From Phoronis australis (taxonomy: Eukaryota; Phoronida; Phoronidae), in contig NMRA01000017.1 of the NCBI GenBank assembly GCA_002633005.1, positions 1,236,706 to 1,300,705 on the forward strand: 64,000 bases of DNA, in the 5' to 3' direction. Below the pieces are notes generated by a model. That model saw only the letters and a list, made by a program, of their open reading frames with translations, had not been told where the DNA came from and made no database searches. Shown in pieces: positions 24,445 through 37,800 of this stretch. The translations under genes were made by a program, and so were the position numbers. Each line of letters begins with the position of its first letter. Position 1 is the first letter of the stretch.

Positions 24445-25877
24445 ACACATTCAATATGAGGCATTGTTGGATGCTGGCAGTTCTTCTCTTGCCATCATTT
24501 CTTGCTGTCATCAATGGTGACCTCCAGTTCCTGCCCAAACCTGCAGGCTTTCGTAACCAAACCCGACCACTGATGAGTGGAGGCCTGAAGGATGTGCGCC
24601 TCACAATGAGCAAGCAGAACGATCCCACTCAGTTATCCGAGATGTACTTAGATGAGACTGCTAATCTCAGTGTTTCTATAGAACTCCTTCCTAATACAAC
24701 CGACTCACTCTATGTCGAAGTTGTCTTGCCTCATACCTCAATTGAAAAACCACTGTGTCTTCCTTATGGGGTCAATAAAACCATTACATGTAATGGTACA
24801 ACCACTACATACAAGCCTTACTTTGAAGTCACCCAAACGCCAGTTGTACGTGTTCAAGGACCTATAATACCACAGTTGTTGTTTGTGCCTGCAAAGGAGT
24901 CTGAGTCTAACTCATCAGATGTGACATGTGAAACCAAAGAAGTCTGTGTTGACTCCTCTGAATGTTTGGACCTTTGTAAGAATTTAGACAACGCCACCTG
25001 TATTCCACCTAGCTGTTTACATCTTGAGAACAACACATGTATTGGATCGAAGTGTCTTAACTGGACCTCTGACCGCTGTCCATGCAATGTGACTTCCTTG
25101 GAGAATGCTACATGTATACCCACGTATTGTCATAATTTCATTAACGGTACGTGTCTGGGTAACAAATGTCTGAACTGGAGTGAGCATCATTGTGTCAATT
25201 CACAAATAGGATGTTCTAATTACGATTTGAAGGAAGCCACTTGTATACCTAGACATTGTATTGATCTTGTTAATACCTCATGTATCGGTAAGCATTGCTT
25301 GAATTGGACGAATGACAACTGCACTGTGCATAAATCGTGTGCTGCATCACAACTTGACAACAAATCATGTATTCCAAGCTACTGTGTGAACTATCGTAAT
25401 GCCACCTGCGTTGGGCTTAAATGTCTGAATTGGACAACTGATCGCTGCGAGGTTGAGGAACCCTGTCCATGTTCGGTGAATAAAACGACATGTGTGCGGC
25501 GAGTTCAACGATCAATCAAAGAATCATACACTTTGAGCATGTCTACAGATAAACACGCAGTGTTTGTTGTTTTTGATCGTATTATTGTAAACAGCTCTCA
25601 TAAGATTGGCCAAGTATACATAGACTCTCTAGTCACTCCAAGAAGGGGTTATGCTCACATTGGTGGAAGATACAAGTTTAAGTCGACTGCCATTACAACG
25701 TGGCGTGATGATGAAAAAGATGATGAAAAGTCAGTAATCATCAATGGCGCCTTGCTAGATGGGAATATGTTTGTTCAGACTAGTATCTTGAAGAACTTAG
25801 AGGCTGGAGATCTGATGGACTTCAAGATTGTAGTGAAGCATGACGCATACTCCCAGGAGGAGGCTGCCCCTCTAGTT
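24445..25877 (+). CDS. EVC2: EVC2 first coding exon: signal peptide and four Cys-rich repeats
   Basis: A single 1433-base exon encodes residues 1-474. MRHCWMLAVLLLPSFLAVING is a signal peptide. Residues 164-346 hold four tandem units of 38-43 residues, each with the core C[IV]P..C....N.[TS]C.G..CLNW and a flanking cysteine. About 14 N-glycosylation sequons lie in this stretch, including the NW[TS] of each unit. They are followed by RRVQRS (a minimal RxxR site), then the first beta module, where GDLMDFKIVVKHD matches the start of DUF11-type repeats. The exon ends in phase 0 at GTAAGT. Confidence 0.9.
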
Positions 25878-28800
25878 GTAAGTAGAATTTATTCTGCAGT
25901 CTCAATTGGTATATAATGCTGAAATTCAGAATGAATTTTTAATTTTTACTGGTATGGCGTTTTTAGTAATAATAATTAAAAGCTGTTCACTTATAAAGCC
26001 TGGCGAGCAACCAAGTGAAATTTCCTTTAAGTGTCAACATTTCTGACAGAAATCTTAGAGGTTTTATTAATTGTGAGCATTGGTTTTTCTGTGCTACTGT
26101 CATAAAACAATGCTCAGTAAGTACAATTTTGACTTTTTGGTACTGCATAATAGTTGACTTTTGAAAGCGAAAAGAAAGTTTGGGCTGAATAATAATTCTG
26201 ACTTAGCTTTTCTAAGGAATTGGCCATCCAACTCTCAGGTTGTTCTTGTTAAATGTTAATCATTTTGTTTTATTCCTAACAAAGGACTAATACTCTTAAT
26301 AATTTAGGAAAATTTTATGTTAATGATTTCTTTATTTATTTATTTTTGAATGGGCTGGGTTATCAATGCTTAATTTGTGTGTTTACTATTTTTTATAGAT
26401 TGAACTTACAGAGCACTTTGCTACATTCGTAAAAGGAAATCTGATATATGAAAACGTATCCGAGACCCTAACTGCTGCCAATCTGACGGGAATTCACATG
26501 AAAAGCCTACCTCTTGGTAAGGAGGTGTCAATCCATGTCAATATGGTGGTGCCAGATAATGCGCCCTCTGGTGGGGGCTCCCTGAAGGTGTCTACAAGGT
26601 ACAAACCAGCTAGTAGGCCAAGTAAGTACTGTCTAGTGCTGTGATACCTGCAAGAACTTTTGAGGAACTGATCAATTGTAAAAACCACTTAAGAGCATGT
26701 TCGCGAATGGACCAGGCAGAGGGTGATAAACNATAATGATCTCGTGCGCCGATATTTTTTATTGTGCAGTGCAAATAAGGCATTTTCGGCGAGTTCATTG
26801 CATGGCATACCCCCAAAATAGAGGCTCCCTGATTTCTCCCCCTTAAACAAGGTAAAATGAGATTGGACTTTACTGTTTTGTTTATCATCCCAAAGGTAAC
26901 TAAAATGCATAGTATGGTTCAATTCGGTGACATTGGGTTTATCACCCCTCTGGGCATTTTTGCCTGCTGTGAGCCGTACTTCACTCTTAAGCTGCTAAGC
27001 CAACTCATTTGCGTTCCTATAAGTACAGTTTACACTGGCATGAGTCACTTAGTTTGTTCTTTTCTTTAGCTTTGGACTCTTGTGAGCCAACTAGTAGGTA
27101 GGGTAAACACTGGTGCTGTGATGGCTGCAATAGGTTTTGGGGAACTGATTAATGCAAAGACCCCTTTGGATGTTACATTAAATCATTTACTATATGTAAC
27201 ACAACTCAAGTTACACTCACTGGCAATTATGTGTCGGTAAGTTTTGTCATTTCCTTGGCTAACTATTTGAACTCGCCCAATATAAGTAAATTACTTGCCA
27301 GTGTTGTTTAGCTTGGCAACACTATTGATTAAAAATAGCATCTGACTAATTTTGTTGTTTTTCAGATTATCGTGAAACGTATGATGACGATAAAGTGTCT
27401 TATAAGTTAAAGAAGCCAACAGTTGATTTTGGCCAGTCACAGCTTATTGTTCCTGACCTGTGGTCCCCTGGTGAGGTCATCCAACAGAAAGTGACCTTCA
27501 AGGTTCCCAAAGGAACGACTCGAGGGATACAAATGAGGACAGGTGTGTGTTGCTGCGGACCACTGTTAACTTTGTAATGCTTTCAAAGAAAACTGATTTT
27601 GACCAGTACTGAAATGGAGTTTTTATTACGATTTCTAAAACTGTTGATTTAAGATAAACAAAAAAAGGAAGTTGTCAGTCGGATTTTGATATCGCTCAAA
27701 TATTACTGTACTCTAGACAATGTTTTGATCAGCAGATTTTGATGAGTCTGCAGTGTTTTATTTTTTCATTACTAATTTATATTAACTTTGTGCTAGAAAG
27801 CTGTTTTGCTTTTTGTCACATTTACAGTCATGGTACCATCAGATAACAGATTAGTATACGTTCTTTATTAATTTTGCACATTTCACTGAGAATTTGTGTC
27901 TTACCAGATATCAACCTCTGAATGTAAGAGGAAAGACAGTCATAGTAGTTTAGACTGCACATGGACACTCACTTGTTAATCCATAGTTCAAGTGCTGTGT
28001 CTAGCTGATCATGAGCTTTGTAGTAACTATCTTCATTGCGCTCTGTCTGAATTTGAATACGTGAACAGGAGTGAATGTCATGTGACAGTTGAGAGATATA
28101 ATGGAAAGCAGCAATTAACATTGATTAAGCTAGTCTTGTTATAAATCTTATTTCTGTTTTTCAGTGGCGTCTGGCAACAGTGCTACTGTAGATAAGCTGA
28201 AATGGGTGTCAAGTTCTGTATCAGCCCCTGGGTACATCACGTTCTCTGACCCCAGTTTGGTTAATGTGGGCGAGTCAAACATTCAACGCATTGTCTCTAG
28301 CAGACGCAAACGAACTACATCACAGACTGTTTCGATGACAAGGGTTGTGGGTGATTTGGTTAACCCAGGTGTGGGCGGAGTCAGTGACACGCCAATCACT
28401 ATCACCGTGAGTTTGACTTGAGACTCTTCCATGCAAAATTTTCACTGTGTTTGAATAGTAGAGACTTTGTTTAAGGAACAGAAAAAATCACAGTTGCACT
28501 GTCATTAAATTTGCAAATGAAGATTTTATTTTAAATGTACTTTGTGACTAATTGTGCTAGTAAGTGATGATGCTTAAGTAATAAGTGATCGTTTTTGTCA
28601 CTCTCCCACATCTAAATTTGCATCTCTCTCACGAGAACACCGGATACCCTGTCCACTATGCTCTCAAGCATCACAACTATCCGGTCAGTAACGCACTTGA
28701 CTATATATTGTCGTGTATATGTTATACTTTGGGCCTGTGGCCAATATTTCAATCCAAAGATAATAATGACGGATGGTAATGGTAATGGACAAACATCATG

Positions 28801-31800
28801 TGTTTGTAAGAATTTATTACAGAGTTCATAGTTACAGTTACGACTTCATTCACTAGTCTTTCAAATTATATTTATTTCTTGACTTTTCATTGTAATATTT
28901 ACCATTAACTAAAAAATATTGGCCCAGTCATGACATAACGCCTGGCTTCATTGATTTGTAAATTTTCTTTTATTTCTATTCACATAGAACGACTATGTAT
29001 TAGACCCATCAGTAGCAGTAGCATCGAACGATGTCTTCCAACTGACTCAGAGCTCCCTGACTTTGAATGGACAAACTTCTACTGTTCTGTCCAACAATAT
29101 GACTACAAAAACAGGTGCTCCTGATCTGGAAATCACAAAGAATAGAAAAGTGAGTGTAGTTATGTTTTCATTTTCAGCCCTAGAATGTAGTGATGAATCA
29201 AAGGATGAACTTTCAGTTTCGTTTTTTTGTCAGAATAAATTGTTAGGCCTGGGATGGTGTCTGTAGCACAGTGCATAGATCTCCAGTGCATAAAATGGTT
29301 GGTACAAATGGTCTGATTCCTCTCTCAGGACGACTGAAAACATAAAAATGTAGATTGTGAGATAACTGTTCTGTCTGGAGAGATAATTGGTTGGAATTGT
29401 TTGAGTCAATGCTATCACACAACATGTTGAGCTCTTAATTTGAAATACACGTTGCAAGGTGATCAGTTGGTTACCTTGGTTCCATACTCTCTCAGTGTAT
29501 ACAACAGTAAACGTATTGTCCTATTCTGCAGTCGACGGAACTATGATCAAGAGTGGAAGAAGCCTGTTACATATTAATTATTATTTATAGAGTTGTTGGA
29601 AAACAATGCTTATATTATTTCCTTTGTTGTGAAAACTATGTAGTTGACACATTTCTGGAAACTCATTGTTGTTATATTTCTCCCGAAATTACTGAGCCGC
29701 AACATTGTGAGAAAAAACAATGAGTTTCCAGAATTGGTTTGATTACCAACTGAAGTACTGTACTTGGATGAAGGATATTATTCATGGGCATATTCTTTAT
29801 GAATAAATTCATTGCTTCTCAAATTCATTGCTTCTCCTAAGAAGTGCATTGTCTTAGAGTACCAGATCATCAAATCTTTTTCAAACCTTCCAGGTTTGGA
29901 ACAGCTCCCCTATACCACAGACGACCCACTTCACTGTGACAGTGAAACACACCAACATCTCGACAGCTCCTGCCTATGACGTAGACCTGGTTGACCTGAT
30001 TCCGTACCACAGCATTGACTATACTAATGAAGTGCTGCCAGTTGCTGAGGTCACACCAGGCTTTTCATTTAGCGAAGTGAACTCTGCCTTCCTGTGGAGA
30101 GTACAAAAACTAAATTGTAAGAGTCATTAATTGTACTTCAATATTTACTTTGAAAATACTGTTGCTGATTGGCTTGAAATTAACATGATGAGGAAACACA
30201 GATGTCAGGTCATCGGGAATGAAATGATTGTAAAAACCGCAAATCCTGTTCTTGTTGATTTTAGACATTGACCACATAGTTGGTTCCGGAATTGTTGCTA
30301 GTAGATGTTATAAAGTCAAGTGATTTCTAAGCTATGCAATAACTGGCAAAAAATAATGCACTGCTTTGATACCTACATTTATTTTGTGAAAGCAATAATG
30401 GGAGGTTGGTTCCTATCCCTAACACTTGGTATAGAAAGTGTAACATGAACCCACGTATTTTGCTATTCTAAAAAGAAAATGAGGTCACGTAGAATGTTTA
30501 ATCCACTTAAGTTTTTGGAAGTAGGGGTTGCTAGCTGTTACTGTCTGAAAAACTATTTTTTCCACACTTGATATCATGCTATGAACATTCCCACTAAGTA
30601 AGATTGGTCCTAACCCCAGTGGTTAAGGTAAACGGTGGGGTATGGAAAATTGAACTAGACCGTATTTATCCACCTTGGCTGAGTCGCGCTCGGCTCACGA
30701 TCAAAGGGATGCCGCCAAGCTACTCTAGTCATGGAGTCACGAGCGAGGATAATTGGCTTCGCTCATGCGGATATGATCAGCTGATTACAATCTAGCTTAA
30801 GAAATCTAATGTTAGTTTTACTTTTTCAGTAAATGAAACAATGGTACTAAGTTATGTGGCGGTGCCAAAGAATTCTGGTAAAGATTTGCCTGAGAACACC
30901 ACTAACTACTTGTCCCAATTGGTGTACTACAGTGCAGACATTGACACACCAGCAGTAAGTCATAGAATGAATGTGAACAATGATGTTGCCTTTGTCTTTG
31001 ACCTTGACCTTGTCCTTGGTTACTTTCATTTGAAACCCTATGTTTTGGATTTTTAGACAAAATTTATCAGACATACTTATTTGAAACGATTTTTTCTGGT
31101 GGACACCGGAAGATTATTTTCCGTAGTTTTTATAGTGATATGTAGAAAAGCAGTATGTGGTTATGCAATTATTAAATTGTTATGAATACTAATTTTTAGT
31201 GTAGAGGGTCAAGTGTCAATGTTTTAAATCTGTATGTGTGTGCTTACATAGCTTTTCATTACACACTCTGTGAGTATGACTTGCATCACATATGACACTT
31301 TCAGGCTGGATACAAGCCACTGAAGTATGGGCCAGACGTTGTGGGCTCCTGTCTAACGAGGAAGGATGTGACCAAAAGTAATGTAAGTGTAGTCATGGCA
31401 ATATATTGTGTTTTGCTTTTCATCAGTAAGCCTTATTCAGGAAAGAGATAATACGAACTGGAGATAGATCAAAGAGAGTTGTACAAAAATTGAAAATTCC
31501 CTGGTTGTTTCTGCCGATGTGATTTCTTTGGTGTTTTGAGCTACCCCTTTACTGGAAAGAAATTCATTTTACATGGAACTAACTTCCCAAAGTCAAAGAG
31601 ACATAGAAGAGCTTTTCTGGAGGAGAACTGTTACACATCATCACTTTCTAATACACTGACCAATTGGCTTTTGTCATCATTTTAATTTTTTCTTCCTTGG
31701 AGGAAGAGCTCGTTTGGGTTTGGGGTTGGCGGTTGGTGTTAGATACATGTTGAATGGATATTTTCACATTCGGAGCCGTTTTGCGATTTTGCTTTTCGGC

Positions 31801-34800
31801 ATTGACTCACAAACTATTGTTATTGTTATTGTTATGTATCGATAATGTACTAAGTTCTTGACTTTTTGTATTAGTAATATGTTTCCCCTTTTACTTAATA
31901 TGTTCATATTTCTTTATTTTCTTTATTCTATTCTTGATTTACTTTTTATTTGAGTGAACTATGCAAATAAGTTATTGTTGGCAGTACAACTGTATGCCAT
32001 GCTTCTGTTTCTAACTATAACATTTACCTTGCCATTTCAGGTGGTTTTTGATCATGGTTTCACGGCTCTCTCCTTCTTTGCGGCGGCCATTATAGCTATC
32101 CTTGTGGTGGTCCTGATCATGTGCCTCTATATGCGCTACACTGAAGGTTCATTCCTAAATCAAGTGAAACCGGCCTCACAGGTGAATCTGCGACATGTAA
32201 GTGATCATCGCATCCCAGTGAACAATATCTAGGAAACTGCAGTCTCGTTAATGTAAATTTGTTTCAGGATTTTTAGTGTTTTGTTTTAAAATAACTTAAG
32301 TTGTGGAATGAAAAGTATTTGACAGGAAAGCTATTAAGGGAAGCACCAAAACGGACGGTTTTGTTCGTGATCAATAAATTTTCTATAATTTCTGTCTTAG
32401 GCTTTATGTTGATTTTGTTTATATGACTCTTGAGTACTGGGTGCTAAGTAATAGGCGAATCAAGTGCCAGCTACTGAAGGAAGATAGTCCTGTTATTGAG
32501 CATCTGAATAGACATAACAGAAGGTAGTTACGAGCATGGGACTCAAATTGTTTTGTAATGGACAAAAAACAAAAATGTTTACTTACTGGTGTCACTTACA
32601 ACTATTTGGCTATAGGAAGCGTAAATTTGCCTGCTTCTTTATAGCGTAACCTGATTCTGGATGGTGGCGAGGCGGCCAAGAAAAAGGGATGGAATACTGT
32701 GAGAGACTTTGAGTGAGTGCGGTGTACATTTGGGTTATAGCTTAAATAATGGAATAAGTGCTGATACAAAATCTTGTCTTAGCATTGCCTTAAATCCCTA
32801 AAGTACGCAATTTCGATGTCAAAGCGCTCTTCCCTGGATGCATATTTGCGATTCCAATACAATGTTATCTCCTTCGTATTCTTTGTTAAAGCTGTCAATG
32901 GTAATAAGTTCAGATAAATCCTATATGTCTCTTCAGTGTCTCCCACTGAGCCATTCCTGGTAATTTTATTGTGCTTTCTGTCGGGTATATTTCATGTTGG
33001 AGTATTATCTTGGCAGGACCATATCCTGGTAATTTTATTTTACTGACTGTCAGGTATATTTCATCTTGGAGTATTATCTTGGCAGGACCATATCCTGGTA
33101 ATTTTATTGTACTGACTGTCATGTATATTTCATGTTGGAGTATTATCTTGGCAGGACCATATCCTGGTAATTTTATTGTACTGACTGTCAGGTATATTTC
33201 ATGTTGGAGTATTATCTTGGCAGGACCATATCGGTTGATGAAAGCATTGTCTGCATTCTGTCATCTAATGACAAAGTTCAAACTCAGAGAGACTTAGACA
33301 GGTAGGTTCATCACTGTGTGTCTAACTGTCACACAATCTGAGTCAGTTTTTCTTCACTTCTTTGTTTCTTTACTTGTTCCATGGCCTAGAGTATGGCTTT
33401 TGTAATTGAGTGATCCGATTATTGGTTAGTAATGTTATGTGGGTGTGTTGAATATTTTAAAATATAAAACTGATGTTAAAGGAGATGAAAATGCATGCTC
33501 CAACATAGAAAGCATTTAATTATGAATCCTTCACAGTTTCCTTATGGTGCGAGTTTTATTAACAACTTCGAAGGAAGCAAGACTGCTGGCCAGAAGCAAG
33601 CTTTCACTATAACTCTGATATGACTTTGTTTAGTGTTACCGACCTTTTGAAATCAGAAATCATGAGGTTCTAGTCATGCCTTCTTGCAAGACTGCTCAGC
33701 ACCTGTTATTGGAAGTGTGTCTGTAAGTCAAGATTGTGTTCTAGTAAAAGGACTTTTTGTTTGTTTTCAAACTGGGATAATTTAGGTGCACTAGATGTGT
33801 TTCCAAGAAAGGGTATCTTGCTAAAAAATCTGGGGAATTTGACACGTTTTCATTATTAAGGAAATGGCTAGAAATGGCCAGATATCACTTACATCCTGTA
33901 TAAATCCGGAATGTTGGCAATTACGTGTTGTACAGAGTGGCTTTACAGAAAGAAAATGCATACACCGCATGATTTTGCTGCTTCACTAGGTTAGACATCC
34001 TCAACACGATTAAAGTTGACACAGAGATTGAGAATGAGCGAAATCATGCTGCCGTTGATACCACAGCTGGTCTAGTCACGTGTCTCAGCCATAACAAGGA
34101 CATCACAGAGAAAGTGAAGGTTACGACTACGAATAAACTTCATGTCGACGTGAAGGCGATTGAGAAGAGACTCGAAGTTGAATTCAAGTTGATGTTAGAG
34201 GAAGTCTATAAAGGGCTGAGTTTCAAAAACAAGGTGTGTGGTTTGTTAGTGTCATTCTGACCGTCTGTATGCTGGTGTTCTGATTGTAGCATGACAAAAC
34301 CGTCATCAATCTTGGATGTATTGAGTTTCCAAGTAATAATTTGAAAACTGTTCTTCTCTAGTCACGATCTGTCTTTTGGTAATCAGAGCTATATCAAATG
34401 AATGATGAGTGTGTAATTGTCACATCAAGTGATTTACTAATATTATCAAGCTTGGCCCGAGTCTGCTAATTTGATTTCACAAATGACCTATGAGGACTCA
34501 TATGATAGTAAAGGGGGATAATATTGATTCTGAAATGGCTATTACATAGGTCAATAGCTAATTATGTTAAAGAGATGACAATCTAGTTTTGTTTTGAAAG
34601 TGTTATAATTTATCACTTTCAAAATTCCTAAACATGATGTACAGATACTTGAAATATATGCTTTAAATTGTTCTCTCATTTATTGTGCTCCTAACTGATC
34701 AGATTTGAAACAGTGTAGTCATTACTGATGTCTAATAGTGGGATTTTATTGTTTATAGGCAAGGCTGAAAGAACTGAATGACAAGCAAAATAAGGAAAAG

Positions 34801-37800
34801 CAAAATCTTAGAAATAAGACTGAAGGAATGTCTACAAAGGTGGGTGACCTTCGTATTTCACTAGACCTGCTGTCTTAAATCAAACATGATAGTTTGTGAC
34901 TAATCAGTCAAGACTGGAGAGGTCATCAGTAAGTGAGCAAAAAGACAAGTGAGTACAGACAGACATGCGCAAATACAATAAATGAAAGATGAAAATGGAA
35001 ATACTACGGGAGGAAGTGGAAATAAGATCAAGTTACTCATGTGCCCCACGATCCAGTTGAGACTGTTGTTTGGTGTAAAATTTTAAACTGAAATAAGGAA
35101 ATCTCATTGAAGACTCAAAAGCTAGTGATTTTATCTGTTTTAAACTGCTGGAGGGTAAACCTGCATTTTATACCTTATCCTAACTTTGAATAAACAGCTA
35201 GTAGTGTTTTTGACTAGCTTGGGTTGTGTTCTCTCCAACTGGTGAAACCACTTCATGTATACTACAGGTAGACTTTGATTTGTCTGTTAGATAGAACACA
35301 ATTCAAGCTGGTCAAAAACACTGCTAGTCATTTATTCAATACTTTTTCTAATGTCTAAAAGAAAATCTGCAATCGCCTTGTACTAATTGTTTTATCTTTA
35401 TGGTAGTTTGGTAATAATGATTCATGAGGTTTTGCTCGGTTGTGACTTCAGACGTGACTAATATACAGTAACATGACTTTTTTAATTCTGCACTATATTT
35501 TAAGGCTACTGAATTGACAGTGAAATTTGCAAGTTAATATTTGCAAAAACTTACTTTCCTCTACGTTTCCGTGTATTGACGTGTGTGAAACTTTTTTTCA
35601 GGAGAAAACTGAAATCACAAAGTTACTGAAGGAGCAGCACCAGACAGAGCAAGATGAGTTGACTTACTTGTTGAAACTGGAGCAAGATGAGGAGTCTGAA
35701 AAATTGCGCAGAGTAAGTGCATGCTATGGATCTTTATATTGATTCGGTAACGTGGCAGAGTGTACTGTATAAAAGTTAATGAACTACAAAATGCTTCAAT
35801 CCAATTTTTGCTTCTTGAAGGAACATTATCGGCAAGAAAAGTAATGTTTACTGAAATTAGCAGTAGCACGTAATCGAGTCTACTAATTGCACTGTAGCAG
35901 CGACATATTCTACTGCTGAGCCAAATCCCATGGGTTAAATAAATGAATGTTAAAGACACTGGCCATGATTTCAGAAAATGTCTGGCAAACAATGGTAGGA
36001 ACTGGCTATTTGTAATAAAGTCACAAAAACAGCGAATTTTGTTATTGTATAGCTCTGGTCAAAGCTAATATCTTCAAGAAGTATGTCCCAGCTACAGTAA
36101 TCGCAAAGCATTTTATGTCCTGTTCAACAATATTCCCAAGATTGTGTTTTTTGTTGCAAAAACTGTGTGAATGTCCCTCTAATATAAAATGTCTAGCAAT
36201 TGTTTAACTTAATAATTAATATAGCTGTAACATTTGCTTCTTTTTGTGTTACATTTGATCATTTTTATATTAAAGAAAATCACAATTTTGTATGTTCTAT
36301 TTGCAGGAGTTTGCCATCAAGAAAAGAACCCAGTTGCAGCAGGCACAGAAAGATTACCTTAACAGTGTTATAGAACAGGGCAAACTGGGTCAACAGCAAG
36401 CTGATTGGTTACTGAAGGAACACAGAAACAACCAATCGCGACTGGAAAAGATTTATGATGATGAAATATCTCGACAGCGAATGGTACTGGAAGAGAAGTT
36501 AGCCCGAAGAAAGCAGCTTGCAGCAGCAAATGTAAGTTTGACACTGAGGAAAATATGAAGATTAGGCTATATTTCAGTTAAAATCCCAACGATAAACTAA
36601 CTTATAGAATGTGTGTGTAATCTAAGTTTTAGGTTTCTCAATTTTGTTTGGGGTTAAAATTACCTTCAGTTGTGTGTGTGTTGTGTTGCAATAATCAAAA
36701 TGCATTTCACAAATGTTTGACTGTTTACTGTTCAAGTTAGTCTAGAAGTAACAATTTCATCAGTTATACTGAAATGTGTTGTTCAGTTAGTTTCAAGTAA
36801 TCCAGTCATGACTTTGTTGCAGGAAAGCCAAGAGGATGATGAAGGGGAGCTACTCAACACTTTGGCTGGACATCAGATTCAGATTGTTAACAAAATGAAA
36901 CAGTGAGTACACTGCCTCATCTAGATCTATCTGTTAAATTGTTTTAATCAAAGATGAATGAATTCTATTGGGGTGTACTGATTAATAATCTAAAGGGGTG
37001 TTTCTGGGACGCATTCCATATTCACAAGATGCTCGCGGGTAAAGGTAGTTTGATCACCTGCTTTGCTTGTAATGCATTTGATAACTGGTAAAGAATATTG
37101 TAATCTTCCTTTTCTCACAAGAAACGTGCTGTATGAACTGCAGCCCTGGTCTTTATTGTGGACATGAAAAAGTTAAGGCAAACAATGGTGGTGGTGGGCA
37201 AAATAATAGAAACCTCCACCAAATAAAATTAGTAGTATCTGTGACAAAGGCGGTGTTGTTTTTGTAGATTCTGCAATGGTATAATGATTTAATTGCATTC
37301 GTAACATGCCTTGACACTGTTCCTGAAATTGAAAGCTGATGATAATAGTAATTTGATACCAATTTACAGAATCTAAACTGCAAATTGTAAATATTGTTGC
37401 AAAACCATATAAAATGTCAGAATCTATGATAGAAAAGTAATTGTATTGCACTCCTGTACTGATCCATGTGGGCATTATCAATCAAAGACTGTCTAATCAC
37501 AGTAAGGCCTGCTATAATTCCAAATTTAGCCACTTACTAAGTGTAATCTTGAGTGATTTCCCAATTCTCTTAATTAGCCTATTTCGTGGTTTTATGCTTG
37601 GATCTTAAGTGTGCAGAAAATGCAGCTTTGAATATATGAGAGCCTTGTGTCTTTCACCGTGTTACTTTTGTACAGACGAAATGTTCTCGATCAAGAAGAG
37701 GCTGATGTTTACATCGAAAGAATCAAGCAAGAAATGCTGGAGGCAAAAGGTCGTCACGATGCAGAGAAGGCGCGACAAGCCATGGAGCTGCACAAACGGC

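Noticed and set aside
24432-24455. Earlier in-frame ATG for EVC2
   Set aside because: It lies upstream of the TTTTTCAG acceptor, so it is intronic; starting at 24456 also gives a clean signal peptide.
32910-33297. Open frames of 70 and 108 codons on opposite strands
   Set aside because: They are products of the 69-bp tandem repeat, whose unit length is a multiple of three.
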